This document shows positions 37,388 through 48,900 of a DNA stretch of 64,000 bases, piece by piece. Each line of letters begins with the position of its first letter. Position 1 is the first letter of the stretch. Below the pieces are notes generated by a model. That model did no database searches and was not told where the DNA came from. It saw only the letters and a list, made by a program, of their open reading frames with translations. Source of the stretch: Perkinsus marinus ATCC 50983 (lineage: Eukaryota; Perkinsozoa; Perkinsida; Perkinsidae); assembly GCF_000006405.1 (NCBI RefSeq), contig NW_003208392.1, positions 108,923 to 172,922 on the forward strand. The letters run 5' to 3'. The position numbers and the translations under genes were made by a program.

Positions 37388-38129
37388 AATTAGTAGCTAA
37401 TGGATCCGTGTAGCTCATGGAAGCGAGCGTTTATGCGGGCCGGTGAGTCGGAGCATGACCGAATGGGCTTTTTGTGTAAACCGTGGAATGCAGTTTGATT
37501 GTCGAAGTCAGCTTATTTGAGTTTCGATCTTCCGTCAATTAATTGAATTCGAAACTCGGGTATAACCTCAGCACCGTGGTAAAGATCCCGTGATTGTGGG
37601 CCGCCATATCGGATCGACAGTGAAGAACTCTTCAAGGGGACTCACTCGTTAATGCTTCGAACTACACAACATCTTCGCACGCATACACAAATATTCTACC
37701 AAGTGCGATAGCATCTTTGGTAACCACTGGCGTGATTCGCCTCACGTTGCGTAACTCGTTTCATCGGTTGGAAAAGCCCTGTCTTGAACCCTTTCGTGAT
37801 GGGAATCTGACTATCCTACTCGTGCAGCTTCCTGCGTGATCGATGCTCCTGATGGTAGCGCTCACACATGCTCCTACTGACTCACACTGATTGCTAGTTC
37901 TTATGACTAGTAGCATTCCCATCTAGTGAGGGGCACTCAGTCGCTCGTATTGTGAATGCTGGCAGGGGTTCGTAGGGTCTACGACGCAGATACCTCTTTG
38001 TTGTGAGTACTATCAGTGATGGTCAACAATTCACTTGAGCGCATGTTAAATAATTCTCCTCCTGAGTGGTCGTATTCCCCTCACACTTTCCACTGTTTAG
38101 CTCTCCAGCGAGGCCTTCGTTCACTCAAC
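37388..38129. other. divergent intergenic region
   Basis: Separates the kinesin (minus) and GAMT (plus) starts. No frame, RNA gene or repeat is supported, although an upstream GAMT leader exon beginning near 38016 (MMVNNSLERMLNNSPPEW) cannot be excluded. Confidence 0.45.
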
Positions 38130-39114
38130 ATGTCGCCACCCTTGCCGCATGCAGGCTACGATGGTTTGAACGAGACGAGTGACGCTCAGCAGTGGGGCGA
38201 CATACATGAGAAGTTCGACGGTGACAGGCTCGACATCGATGGTCATCCCGTTATGCAAAAGTGGGAGGTGAGACTGAGAGAATCTTCTCCCCAAGTCTAC
38301 GGCGAGCATCTTCATTATCCTTCTGGGTATGTCAATGGTTTGTGGTCGATTCCCTAGGCGCCGTACATGCACGCCCTCGCGGAGATAGCTACCTCTAACG
38401 GCGGCAGAGTCCTCGAGCTTGGTTTTGGGCTCGGACTGTCGGCAAGTGCTGTACAGAAGCATGACATCGATGAGCATATCATCATAGAAGCCAATAAGGA
38501 TGTATTCAAGCGGTTAGAGGTATATAATCGTCGTGATGCGGGTAGTGGTCTATCTCTTGTCACTCAGGCATTCGCATCGAAGGCCCCACATAAAGTAACA
38601 CCTATGCTGGGCCTCGCCCGTGAGGTTGTTGCGACGCTACCTGACAACAGTATCGACGGCATCCTCTACGACACTTATCCCCATGATAAAGATGAGCAAC
38701 ATACACATCAATTCAAGTTCATTAAGGAGGTTGACGATCCCAATAACTCCCATGCGACCTTCAACCGTTTTAGGCCTACAGAGTGCTCAAACCCGGAGGA
38801 GTTCTCACCTACTGCAATCTGACGTCTATTGGTGTATTGAAAGGTATACATATATCACCAAATGGTGCTGTTGTACAGAGTTTCATCGTAGGTGAGTACG
38901 AATCTTGGCAAGAGCTCTGGGAGAAGACACAGCTACCACATGTTCGTGCATGTGGATTCAACGATGCCGGTATCAAGCCCATTCGCATCTTCCCTGTCAC
39001 TCCCGATCAAGTGGGGATTCCCAGAGTATACGTTAACTGCATTGTAAGTGCATCTCTCAGGGATGCGAGTACTATGAGCATAGTGAGGCGCTGATCCCCG
39101 TCCTCTACAAGTAA
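38130..39114 (+). CDS. GAMT: guanidinoacetate N-methyltransferase
   Basis: Class I SAM methyltransferase; known family members make creatine from guanidinoacetate. Five exons join well: 38130-38267 (ending HPVMQKWE), 38358-38729 ([70 protein letters not shown]), 38774-38843 ([16 protein letters not shown]), 38892-39010 ([20 protein letters not shown] to VTPDQ) and 39061-39114 ([17 protein letters not shown], stop TAA). The SAM motif [10 protein letters not shown], the acidic YDTYP and HTHQFxFI are distinctive for GAMT rather than a generic methyltransferase. The C-terminus CEYY...IPV aligns with animal CRYY...TPL. GAMT is mostly an animal enzyme, so its presence is notable. Whether the cell makes creatine is not shown. 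Confidence 0.9.
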
Positions 39115-40518
39115 AATTATGTCGAATTCTATCGGCTGCTATTTTCGCCACTCCAAGTTTTCGGAAAGACCGTGAACTAATGAATGGAGGAACGACCCTC
39201 GGATTAACGGCTGTTTTGAGTTCCTAGTCGTTGACATGGGGGCCATATTATACAGCAAACTGAGTGTAGGAATCATGATGGAGTACTTTCAACTATCGTC
39301 CATCTCATCGCTCCCTCATTAGCCTTGAATAAAAAGTACCTGCGCTTGAATTCTCGGAAGGAAGCAGCAAAGTAAGTTCATAGCGATTTATCATTGAATA
39401 CGAGATATACCCTTTTTTATGCATAATCCTTTAAGTATAATTTAGTGCAAGTCTGCAACTCCTGGACAGCTAGAGCACTCCGAGCAAAAATACCAAGCTT
39501 TGCTTATTCGACCCCTTGGCGCGTTCAAGGGTCCCTTTCTTATCCATCTTGAACACAGACAGAAACGACTTCGGAGATGAGGCAATCGTGATTTGAGACA
39601 TGCTCGAGAATATCCACGTGATGCTCACATGCAATTGTTCTCTTGAAAATTAGCATCTTCCACCAAACCTCGGTTAGAGTAGACTTTGTTCCTGATCCTC
39701 GAGTGGACCGAAGCCGCCAACAAGTGGCGTGGAAAAGCTACCTCAGGTCAGCTTACAGTCATGTCATCCAGTGAGTTCATTCGCCTCATAAGAAACTCAG
39801 AAGCGGCAGACGCAACCAGGCGAGCATTCTGGAGAAGTCCCACCAAGGAATGTCCTTTATCGATGTCACCCTGGTCTCAAGGTACTGCGCCCACGCTCAC
39901 TGTGAGAGCCACCGACAGCGGGAGGACCTTTAAGATATAAATGATGGTGACATGATGAAGGTCACGACTGACGCACATTCTTAGTTCTCGACGAATTTAT
40001 TTCCGCGAGATAGGAGTCAGAATCCTATACTCAAACGACAAACGATCAACAACCAACTGACCCTGATGGATCGTGTAGAACTCGTAGTCAATTAGAGCCA
40101 ACAGTCCGCGAACAAATCAACACGTTAGTGCCCCATCTCGAATGACCTACACCCTGAATCATTCGCTATTGAGTGGAGACATCAATCACTGGTAACTCCA
40201 TCACAATGAGGCTGCTGCAGTCTGATTACATCAAATGACCCGATCGCTGCGAGCAGTACCATCAGATACTGTTCTAACACAACTCCTCTCANNNNNNNNN
40301 NNNNNNNNNNNNNNNNNNNNNNNNNNNNNNNNNNNNNNNNNNNNNNNNNNNNNNNNNNNNNNNNNNNNNNNNNNNNNNNNNNNNNNNNNNNGCCTCACAC
40401 ACGAATCAGCCACGCTGGCGCACCTATTGTCACTGGCAATGCCCACCATAGGCACATAGCGACGCTATTAGTATAGTAGTGCAAGATCAGAGGAAGCTCT
40501 TCACAAGCCAGTGCCGAG
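39115..40518. other. intergenic with assembly gap 40292-40391
   Basis: One 84-codon frame at 39686-39940 (plus, ECPLSMSPWSQGTAPTLTVR) has no recognised domain. The 100-N gap at 40292-40391 hides an unknown length. Nothing else is supported. Confidence 0.45.
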
Positions 40519-43500
40519 TTAAATGCGGTCGCGGCGCTTAGGGTCACCTGAACACACAGGGATACCATTGAAGGGACGCGGGTTGCCCACCAGCCACATC
40601 AAGTAGATATAGCCCAGTGGATGCCGCAGCAGTCTCCACTGATCGGCCGAGACTTGGTCAACGAAAGCAGCACAAACTGCAGAGCATACAGGTCCTGTAA
40701 CAATGACACAAGTACCTTTGCAGTGTCCATCCATCTCTACAGGCTGACTCCTCGTAAGGGAGAATGTATCGTGGAAATACCTGACTGCTATTCCCACCCT
40801 CCTCAAAAGCACGCCAACTGACCTCTGGCCGTCCAGGCGGGCCTGTACCGCCGCTATGCCCACAACAAAACTGCTGCAGATGTTGAACCTATCAATGCAT
40901 CGGATCACTCCAGCAACGAAACTGCTCTGTTCCGATCAGCCGTATGGGTTGAATCGGATGGACTACTATTATTAATAATATTGTCAACATTATTAATTGT
41001 GCTCGACGATGAAGGCGTTAGAGTTCGATAGCATCATATCCCATTGTACAGCAAGGATCACTGGCCCTTACATGATTTCAGCGGCAACGATAATAAATAG
41101 AGTTTCCATCCAGACCGCCGAGTAGCGCACTAGAGTGCCAGCCCGACCAAAGATAGCCACTGGGGATTCACTGGTTCTATACCTATACATGGGCGAGTCG
41201 ATACAAATCACTGGACATACCCACTCACACTGCAGGAAATATACCAAGACTGAGCCCCTGGCCGTGAACTGAGAATGCAACCTGACAACAGCTCCACCAC
41301 GACCACAACAGAGCATCGCCCACTCACTGCAATCACTGAGGCCATAAGGACCACAACCAGAGGTAGCAGGAGTGACGAATGCCTCGGGTAACAGTAGCCT
41401 CGGGAGTAGAACGCCATGAGCCAGGTCCGAGCCTAGTAGTAAGCCGTGATGAGAATATCCTAGGTGTGCTGATACCGCACCTTCTCCTTAACTGCCAATG
41501 CTGATGATAATAGGGTTGCTTCCTCCACGTCCTCCAAAGACTCCATCACGAGCCGTATATCACTCTCAATCGACCTCTCCCTGCCTCGACTGAAGGCTGT
41601 GAGGAGGTGTGCCTCACTAGACCTGCAACAACAGGCTATCTCAACTCATACGGGCACACCTAGACTCACTGGCTCGCCAGACAGAGGGTGACCAAGATCC
41701 GCATACTGGCCGCTGCGACCAAAAATGCCGCAAGGGCCGGTCGATCAGTAATACAGCCCATCTGAGCACCATAGGGCTCCATCACGACTGTCCAGGGTAG
41801 CTGCCTCACCCATACAACTGATCCTATCAGTGCACTACACCGTAGTACCACTTCCGTATAGTGGACCACTCGGACCAACATACGACGATCCTCGATGCTA
41901 TCAAGGCGGTCTTGTAAAGCTGAAGAGAGTTTATCAACCACTGAGTGGCTCCTTCGCATGAACCCATATGAAAATCATGGAATAGCCAGCGGGTGATCCC
42001 CATTGTGGAGATCCTCTCGCACGCCAGACTTACTCTCGTGAGGAGAAAAGAAGTCATCCATGTCTCCTGGGGGAACATAAACACTCGGAATTTTCACCTG
42101 AATGCACAGCACTTCCACCGTCTGCTCTTAGTCAAGTTAGGCAACTACGATGAAGTGACTCACTAGACTCTTGTGACCCCTGCCAACTCACAAAGATGTC
42201 CAGCCAAGTGATGTTCTTCATGGTAGCCACAGTGCAAAGGGAACTCAAGCTCATCTCGCCAGACTGTTTGTCCTCTAACCCTATTCTGGGTTTGTGCCGA
42301 GCCGTTGACGGTGCGCTGTCAGGCAGAAGTGTAGCGCTAGAACAGTTGAGACTAACCCTAAAGGGCGAACGCAAGTAGACGTCCTCACGCATGATTGAAC
42401 GCTTACTCGAGTGGATCTCCCAGGCCCAAAAGACACCACACATCGGAAGGCCTCCTCCTATCGAGTGGTCCCCATACGACCAAGTGATAGAGGAGGAAGC
42501 AGCAGAGACCGAAGCAAGATAGACATGTAACCGTGATGAGGACCCCCCAGGTGAAGTCCACGGCAAATGAGTCAAAATTAACAAGATGCAAATAACGTAG
42601 TACCGCCAAACCTGATGGAGTTGGTCAAAACACTTCCTGGATGGTCGAGCACAACTCACGCTTCTCGCCTTCTATAGTACTCGGCCCGCTAGCTTTCCGC
42701 ATCACATTCACTTTGAATTCCACGTACCTGTTAACGACATTGCAGCACCACACAGAGTAGTTGGAAATGGTCGATTTACTACCCGTCGTGAGACAGAGTT
42801 GACCCAATCTCGGGCTCCCAGATCATCTCAGCCAACTCGTCAGCATTGTTAATGAACTGTGTACTCTTTCGTAAGAGCAGCTGCAGGCAGTCTAAGGCGC
42901 CATGCCCCACTGCTTTCTCTAGAGGGGACCTCCGCCACCTGAGCGTAGCAAGCATCCCGATGATATTTGCCGGCCGCCTACCTCCAACCCTCAACTGGAC
43001 TAGCACCAGCATCAACAAGTAGTGGTAGGATGTCACAACGGTGTGGTATGACCATGTACGCAGCTGTCTCCCCGCTCGCCGTCCGAGCATCGATATCAAC
43101 GCCAGGATACTCCAAAAGCAATCGAACCTGACCACAGGCGAGGCGAAGTGAGAGGGACTGCTAGGTACCATAGCAGAAGGCCGCAGTAAAAGTGACAAGA
43201 AGAAAATTCTCCTTCATCAGCACACCCGAGGCAGAGCTCCCGATCAAAGTAGGGAGTCATTCCAGCTCACCGTATCTCGCTGCCCCATTGCCGCAGCCTC
43301 TTGAATGGCAGTCAGACCAGTGGAAGCATCTTCAGTGTTGAGGTCGAGGGTGCCACCCGTGTTGGAAATATCACGGGGTAAGCCCAGCCCGTCCCCTATT
43401 GCTGATAGAGTTGAACTTGTCAACGACCATTCCTGGAGGATTTCTGAATGAGCACCCATGTGCAGCCAAGGCATCGTCATTGGGTCTACCCTTGACATCA

Positions 43501-43607
43501 TTGGTGCTCCTATTCTGCCTAATAGCACTCGCCAAGTCAGCACGGAAGTCTCTGGTCGGGATCTCATCGATCTCTATCTGACCACGTAGAGAGTCGAGAT
43601 CACCCAT
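40519..43607 (-). CDS. ankyrin-repeat multi-pass membrane protein
   Basis: The start at 43607 gives MGDLDSLRGQIEIDEIPTRD, a hydrophilic N-terminus. Ankyrin-type repeats follow across short exons: ASTGLTAIQEAAAMGQRDTV, VDIDARTASGETAAYMVIPH then CDILPLLVDAGASPVEG, and RRSPLEKAVGHGALDCLQLL. From about 42600 downwards the exons are hydrophobic, with several membrane helices, for example WGVLITVTCLSCFGLCCFLL, LAAFLVAAASMRILVTLCLA and SSLLLPLVVVLMASVIAVSG. The C-terminal exon reads ADQWRLLRHPLGYIYLMWLV, then GNPRPFNGIPV, ending GDPKRRDRI with TAA at 40519-40521. Ankyrin repeats plus several helices fit a channel or palmitoyltransferase, but I see neither a DHHC motif nor a clear pore signature. Function not assigned. 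Confidence 0.6.
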
Positions 43608-44074
43608 CGTGATGAGGATACTCTATGGTAAAGGACTCACCAAGACAGTGGCCGGGGCTTCGATAACGATGGCTACTACAGAGCACATGACGCCAGCGAT
43701 GATGAGATGGAGGTGGCATGCTACCTTCATAAGGACTGCTCTGAGCGATAGCAGTTTGGAAGTTCCAAGATTTCTTAATCTTGCATTCTTGCCAGTTCTT
43801 GAAACTTCGCAACGCAAGTAACGAGCAGCATTGGACTAGCAGCCTAGCACCACGATATTACTGGGTGGGGATTTGGGCGGGTATCGTTGTGTCTTCTGAA
43901 GGGAAAAGGGAGGTAACGCCAGTAAAGGTATTCCTTCAGCATTGAGGAACACCGCCACTGGCTGGTGAACTTCACGGAATGCATAGAGAGCTACTATTCG
44001 ATGAACCTGATCTTGCTGTTGTCGCAGTTGTGAATCGTTTTCCGTTTCTTGTTACTACCAACTCCCGCGCTACC

Positions 44075-45617
44075 ATGGACGACGAATATGACCATCTTTA
44101 CAAAAGTACTACGGGCAGGCGGCCTGTGGGCTCAAAAATCAGCGTACCGCTCCTCGAATTACTCGCACATAACTTCGCTGACAATGTTCCATGAAATGGA
44201 AGAAGCAAGCGTCGTTACCACTTCAGTCGTCCTAGTCGGCGATGCTACCGTTGGCAAGACCCATCTCTTGTCCCGATATATCAAGGGTACACTACCCCGT
44301 GCCCCTACTGCAACGATAGGTGTGGAGTTCGCTACGAGGACGGTACCTCTTGCCGTTGGTGGCACGGTTAAAGCTCAGATTTGGTAATACATGGTCGCTG
44401 ATCAGATTGACGACTTGTGAATCTCGCAGAGTAGAAATAGTGATGGTAGTAGCACCGTGGCAGTCACGGGTTGGAGTCTTGAACTCGGGTGAATCTATAG
44501 CAAATTTTCGTACGCGTTTCCTGTGCGACCTTCGTGTAGGGGTTACCGAAGGACTGCCCGTCGTACACCCTGCTAGTGTTGAAGTATATGATTGGTTTTC
44601 TCACTAAATTAACACACGATCTTAGGTAGACGTGTACCAACCTAACGATAATTTCCCAAAATTTCCTCGCAATTTCCATATTTGTACCAACACATGTGGT
44701 TGACCTGGTCAACTTGACCATGTGCATATATCCCCACACTGCTCCTTGCCGTCACCTGGAGTGGGAATATGGCGTATCAGGGACACAGCGGGCCAGGAGC
44801 GTTATCGAGCAATAACATCAGCACACTATCGCAGAGCAGTGGGTGCCTTATTGGTCTATGACGTTACCAGACGCAACACCTTCCTCAACTGCTCTAAATG
44901 GATGGTAACAGCGGCTTGTCCAGCTGAACTGTGGAGCCGAATTTGATATTGATCTCAGGAGGAACTTCGGCAGAATGCTGAGCCTGATATCGTCATACTG
45001 TTAGTCGGCAACAAGATCGATCTAGTGGAAAAGGATTCTTCTACGAGACAGGTGATAAGAAGAGGCACGTTCGAGACTTCAAGCGCCGCACTGGATCGGC
45101 CGTTATCCGTGGATGCTGTTATCACACGAATTACGTTTTTCTCTGTTCGAGCAGATAGATGATAGTTAGTAAAGTAGTATGGTACCGAATTGGTATTTGT
45201 CGGAGTTTTGGTATGAAACGAGAGTCTTAGCGGAGCGTTGTAGTTGCTTCCAGAAAATTTATTCTTTTTGAATGCGTGTGGGCTCCATATTGGAATCGTC
45301 TTGGTGTAGGTAACGACGGAGGAAGCCACGGTATTTGCGAAGCAGAGCGGTCTGTTCTTCGCTGAGGCCTCTGCAGTGTCGTCTGTGAATGTCAAATTCA
45401 TATTCGAGAATCTCCTACAAGGTGATCGTGTCGCTCCTTTTCCACCGGAGTTGATCTCATCGTGTGATCAGAAATTTATAACCAGCGTAGTCGAGCCCAG
45501 GCCGAGGGGAAGTCTCAGCAGGAGCTTACAGCACAAGGAGGGATGAAGATCGCCCCTCATGAGCACGACCGTTATGCTAATAACTGCAACAATGAGCTTC
45601 CCACTTGCCAGTGTTGA
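44075..45617 (+). CDS. Rab11-type small GTPase
   Basis: Membrane-traffic GTPase; the Rab11 family acts at recycling endosomes and the trans-Golgi. Six exons: 44075-44105, 44227-44383, 44781-44904, 44959-45051, 45310-45421, 45472-45617. The protein starts [31 protein letters not shown], with IGVEF in switch [21 protein letters not shown] (G3 and switch II), [34 protein letters not shown] (G4) and EASA (G5, usually ETSA). It ends ELPTCQC, a CxC double-prenylation motif. The DEYDxLxK opening is typical of Rab11. The P-loop is GDATVGKT rather than the usual GDSGVGKS/T. The second intron (397 nt) contains dispersed-repeat copy b. Sec24 follows on the same strand. Confidence 0.92.
44587..44742 (+). 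repeat. dispersed about-150-bp repeat, copy b, in Rab11 intron
   Basis: Contains TTTCTCACTAAATTAACACA, AATTTCCTCGCAATTTCCAT, CCAACACATGTGGTTGACC and CCATGTGCATATATCCCCAC. It is the same orientation as copies at 10229 and 52079, but with a diverged 5' end lacking the CCTCAGCTGAG block. It ends 38 bases before the intron's acceptor. Confidence 0.75.
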
Positions 45618-45911
45618 CGCTGTATTGTTGTTGCCTCTCGAGTGGAGGGGACATCCAGTTGGGGGCTGAGTATAGCGTAATGACCAATTCTCGCACTCCT
45701 ACTCTGCGTTGTAGTTTCGTAAGGCTCTATGCAGCGAGGAGGAATGTGCCTAGTTACATCAGAGTGTCATATTTCTGCTACTACTTAGTTTTCTTATAGA
45801 CCCTCGTGAGCTGAGTAGTGGTAGTGTCAATGAGGGGTTGAGTCGAAGGTAGAGCAGTGGGGAAAGGATTAATGGATTACGTTGTAGAGCTGTAGTGCTC
45901 GCGTAAAGCCA

Positions 45912-48900
45912 ATGATGCACACTGAAGCCATCGGCCCGTTACCTCAAAGCGCGGACAGTAGGCGTAGCAGTAGTTCCTACCGAGGTGAGGCCGTGGGAGA
46001 GCTTGCAGAGTTATTGATGGTCGCAGGTGTTAGCCCGAAGAAATGCCCTTCCCCGACGCACCTTGCTAGAGTGCCCGGGTACGCCCCCGCCCAGGCCCCA
46101 CCGTTTGGCTATGTCGAGCCAACTGTGAGTAACGACTCCTCGGCTCGGTACGCTGGCCACTCACTAGCTGTAAGCTGTGATGGTAGGTGGGCCACTGAGT
46201 GATGCGTCTTAGAGTCGGCAAGGTCTGCCGCCCCCGCCTGTGGATGCGCCTGTTTCCTTCCCGAAATCGGCGGACTTCCGATATGATGGAGAAACTGTGG
46301 AGCTCCCAGTGAGTGGCTTGTGGTATCTGGCATGATCGATATGCTTTCTATAGTCATTGGTAGCTGTGGATGTGATTAAGCATGTATACGAGAGTACTGT
46401 TGTTCGTACTAGGACTGTGAGGTACCTATGTCCAGTCGAGGCTCGAGAGTGGCTGCTGTCGGCCTACCTCCCGTGCTCGGCAGCATCAGTGGTGAGTTAT
46501 GCTCGCCTGGTTGTGAACCTGAGTATTGCTTATACCCGCAGACCTCAGCGAGACGGCTTCTTATGGTTCGTCACCATCTAACTATGCAAGGTCGACAGAG
46601 GGCAGTCCATTGAAGCGCGTCGGTGGCCGTGGTTACCATCACCGACATGTGCCGTTCAGTGGGCCCTTGTACGGCATTTAGTGACTACCAGTAGTGGTGA
46701 TCAGGCATGCCAATGGGAGATGCTCGTAGTTGCAATGCAGCTAGAGTTGATGCCGCTTCAATTCCGCGACCAACTGGCTTGTCGGAGCCGATTCGGCGTC
46801 GAGGGGGCCGCCGATTTGAGACCGACAAGACTGGGGTCAGCTATGATGGTAACCGCCAAGGAGTGAACCTGTCTTGTTGTTAGCGACCACCATCGGCCTG
46901 TAGCGTATACACAGCAATCGATAAGGGAAATGCGTCTTGCCGGTTCCTGAGGTCGACGACTTATACTGTATAGCAACTATAATCGAGCAGTAGGCTGCAT
47001 CATGGTCTCAGCTCAGATACCTGCGTTACAGTCAGCAGTCAACAGCTCGGGTGTAGCTCTGGGCATCATAGCTCAGCCCTTTGCTGAGCTCTCTTGCGAT
47101 GAGAAGGACGTGCCTCTCGTTAACTATGGAGAATCAGGGCCAATGAGATGCCCGCGATGTAAGTCAGCGACACGGTTGAAGTCTGGGCCCCTGTGGAGAT
47201 CTTGGCTTTGGTGGTTGTCAGGTAGGGCCTATGCGAATCCTGCTTTCCAATGGATTGGTGGCGGCGAGGAATGCATTTGCAATTTCTGCAACTATGTGAT
47301 GGAGGTCCCACAGGTGTGTGTGGTCATGTCCATCGATCTCGGCTGGTATCAACACGACTTGAGGTCGGTGTTCACAGACAACTCTGTGTGGAGGTTGACG
47401 ACGCAATTTCGCAAACCATGGTTTATTCAACAACCACGTTTTGCCGAGATCTCGCCACGAGAGAATATGCAGATGTAACCCCTGGCACTGTACTAGTAGA
47501 TACACCAGTGCCCTGTTCCGAGTATGCGGGAGAGGCCGGAGCTCCAGTTCGGGAGTGTAGACTATGTGGCGCCATCAGACTATCTACGTAGTCTTCTTCA
47601 TTATAGTACCGGCTGCGACTAGCAGGCCTTCAGGTCCTGATGGTTCTTCGACAGAACGCCCACCGGGATTCTGCTTTGTCGTTGATAGTGGCTACTACAG
47701 TGTAGGGGGGACGGCAGGCTACATGAGCATTAGCTGCGCTCAGGTGGCATCAGGGATGTTCCATCAGATCATTGCTAGCATGCGGACACTGCTTCCTTAC
47801 ATGCCAACAGCGAGTGAAATATGCTTAGTAGCTTCGGGGCACTTTCAGTGTCTTTTAGGAGGGCTTTTACGAGTTTAGATACTCTTTGATGATGTTATTC
47901 ATTGCTACCGTTTGAATTCTACGGATGAGGCTGAGGAGATTATTGTCGCTGATGTGGACGAACCTTTCCTCCCGATTCATGTGAGGCATTCCCTGTGGAC
48001 GTCCGTCACACCGTTTTGTCAGTCGAGCGCCTTGTTTGTGAGTCCACATTCGAGGCAGGAGGCTATTCAGAGGCTGCTAGACTCGGTCGTACGAGAGGTC
48101 GAATCCAGTAGAAGTAAGTTCTCGGCGGTACTTCGGGCGCTCAGGCCCTCGAAGACTTTTATCAGGGCCTTCCGTGTCGTGTGGTTTTGCAGCGCTTCAA
48201 GTGGCCACGCAAGGATTGGGTATGCACGGTGGTGGAACTGTGTTGATGTTCTGTGGTCGGCCTCCAAGCCCCCATGGGTCACAGCATATCATACAGCTAT
48301 AGGTACATATCCTGACGTTGGCATCAGTTGTGCGCAGCGGTCACGAAGTACGGTTTGGAGAGTAGCCCCAATGGTCTCCTTGGAAACCAGGTCCAACGGT
48401 GACGACCGATCGAAGTCCCGAGTGGAGGAAGGCTGAGTTGATGCCGAAGAACCCTAAGCTGTGGTCAGACCTCCTGGCGGAATGTGTGGCGAACGCTGTA
48501 AGTTTTCTTGCATGCCATTTGAAGTAGAGAACTGGCGTCAGGTGAGTGTCGACACGTTTACGGCTGTGGCATTTTCTCCGGTGGAGGAGGACCATGCTCG
48601 CCTGCCGACACTGTGCTACCTCGCGGCCAACACCGGGGGGAATATTCACGTTTATCGCTCTTTCACTGTTGAAGATGTGTGCTGACCTTGACTGGTGGAA
48701 GTCGGATGTGGCTCCTCAGGATGGAGAAGCTCTTCACTTCGACATAGCTCGAGCAGTAACTAAGGCAGCTGCATACGGATGTGTTGTCCAGGCCCGTGAG
48801 AGGGGTCCATGGCTTTATGTGTGCATCTATCCGCTCTAGCATGAGTTCAGCCAATCGTATAGTTTCGTATTCTGGAGAATGAACTGTAGTGGTCAGTAAC

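Noticed and set aside
39044-39060. A 17-nt GT-AG intron in GAMT (GTAAGTGCATCTCTCAG)
   Set aside because: A 50-nt intron with donor at 39011 and the same acceptor fits the family alignment better: VTPDQ joins directly to GCEYY, removing about ten extra residues. No ultra-short intron is needed.
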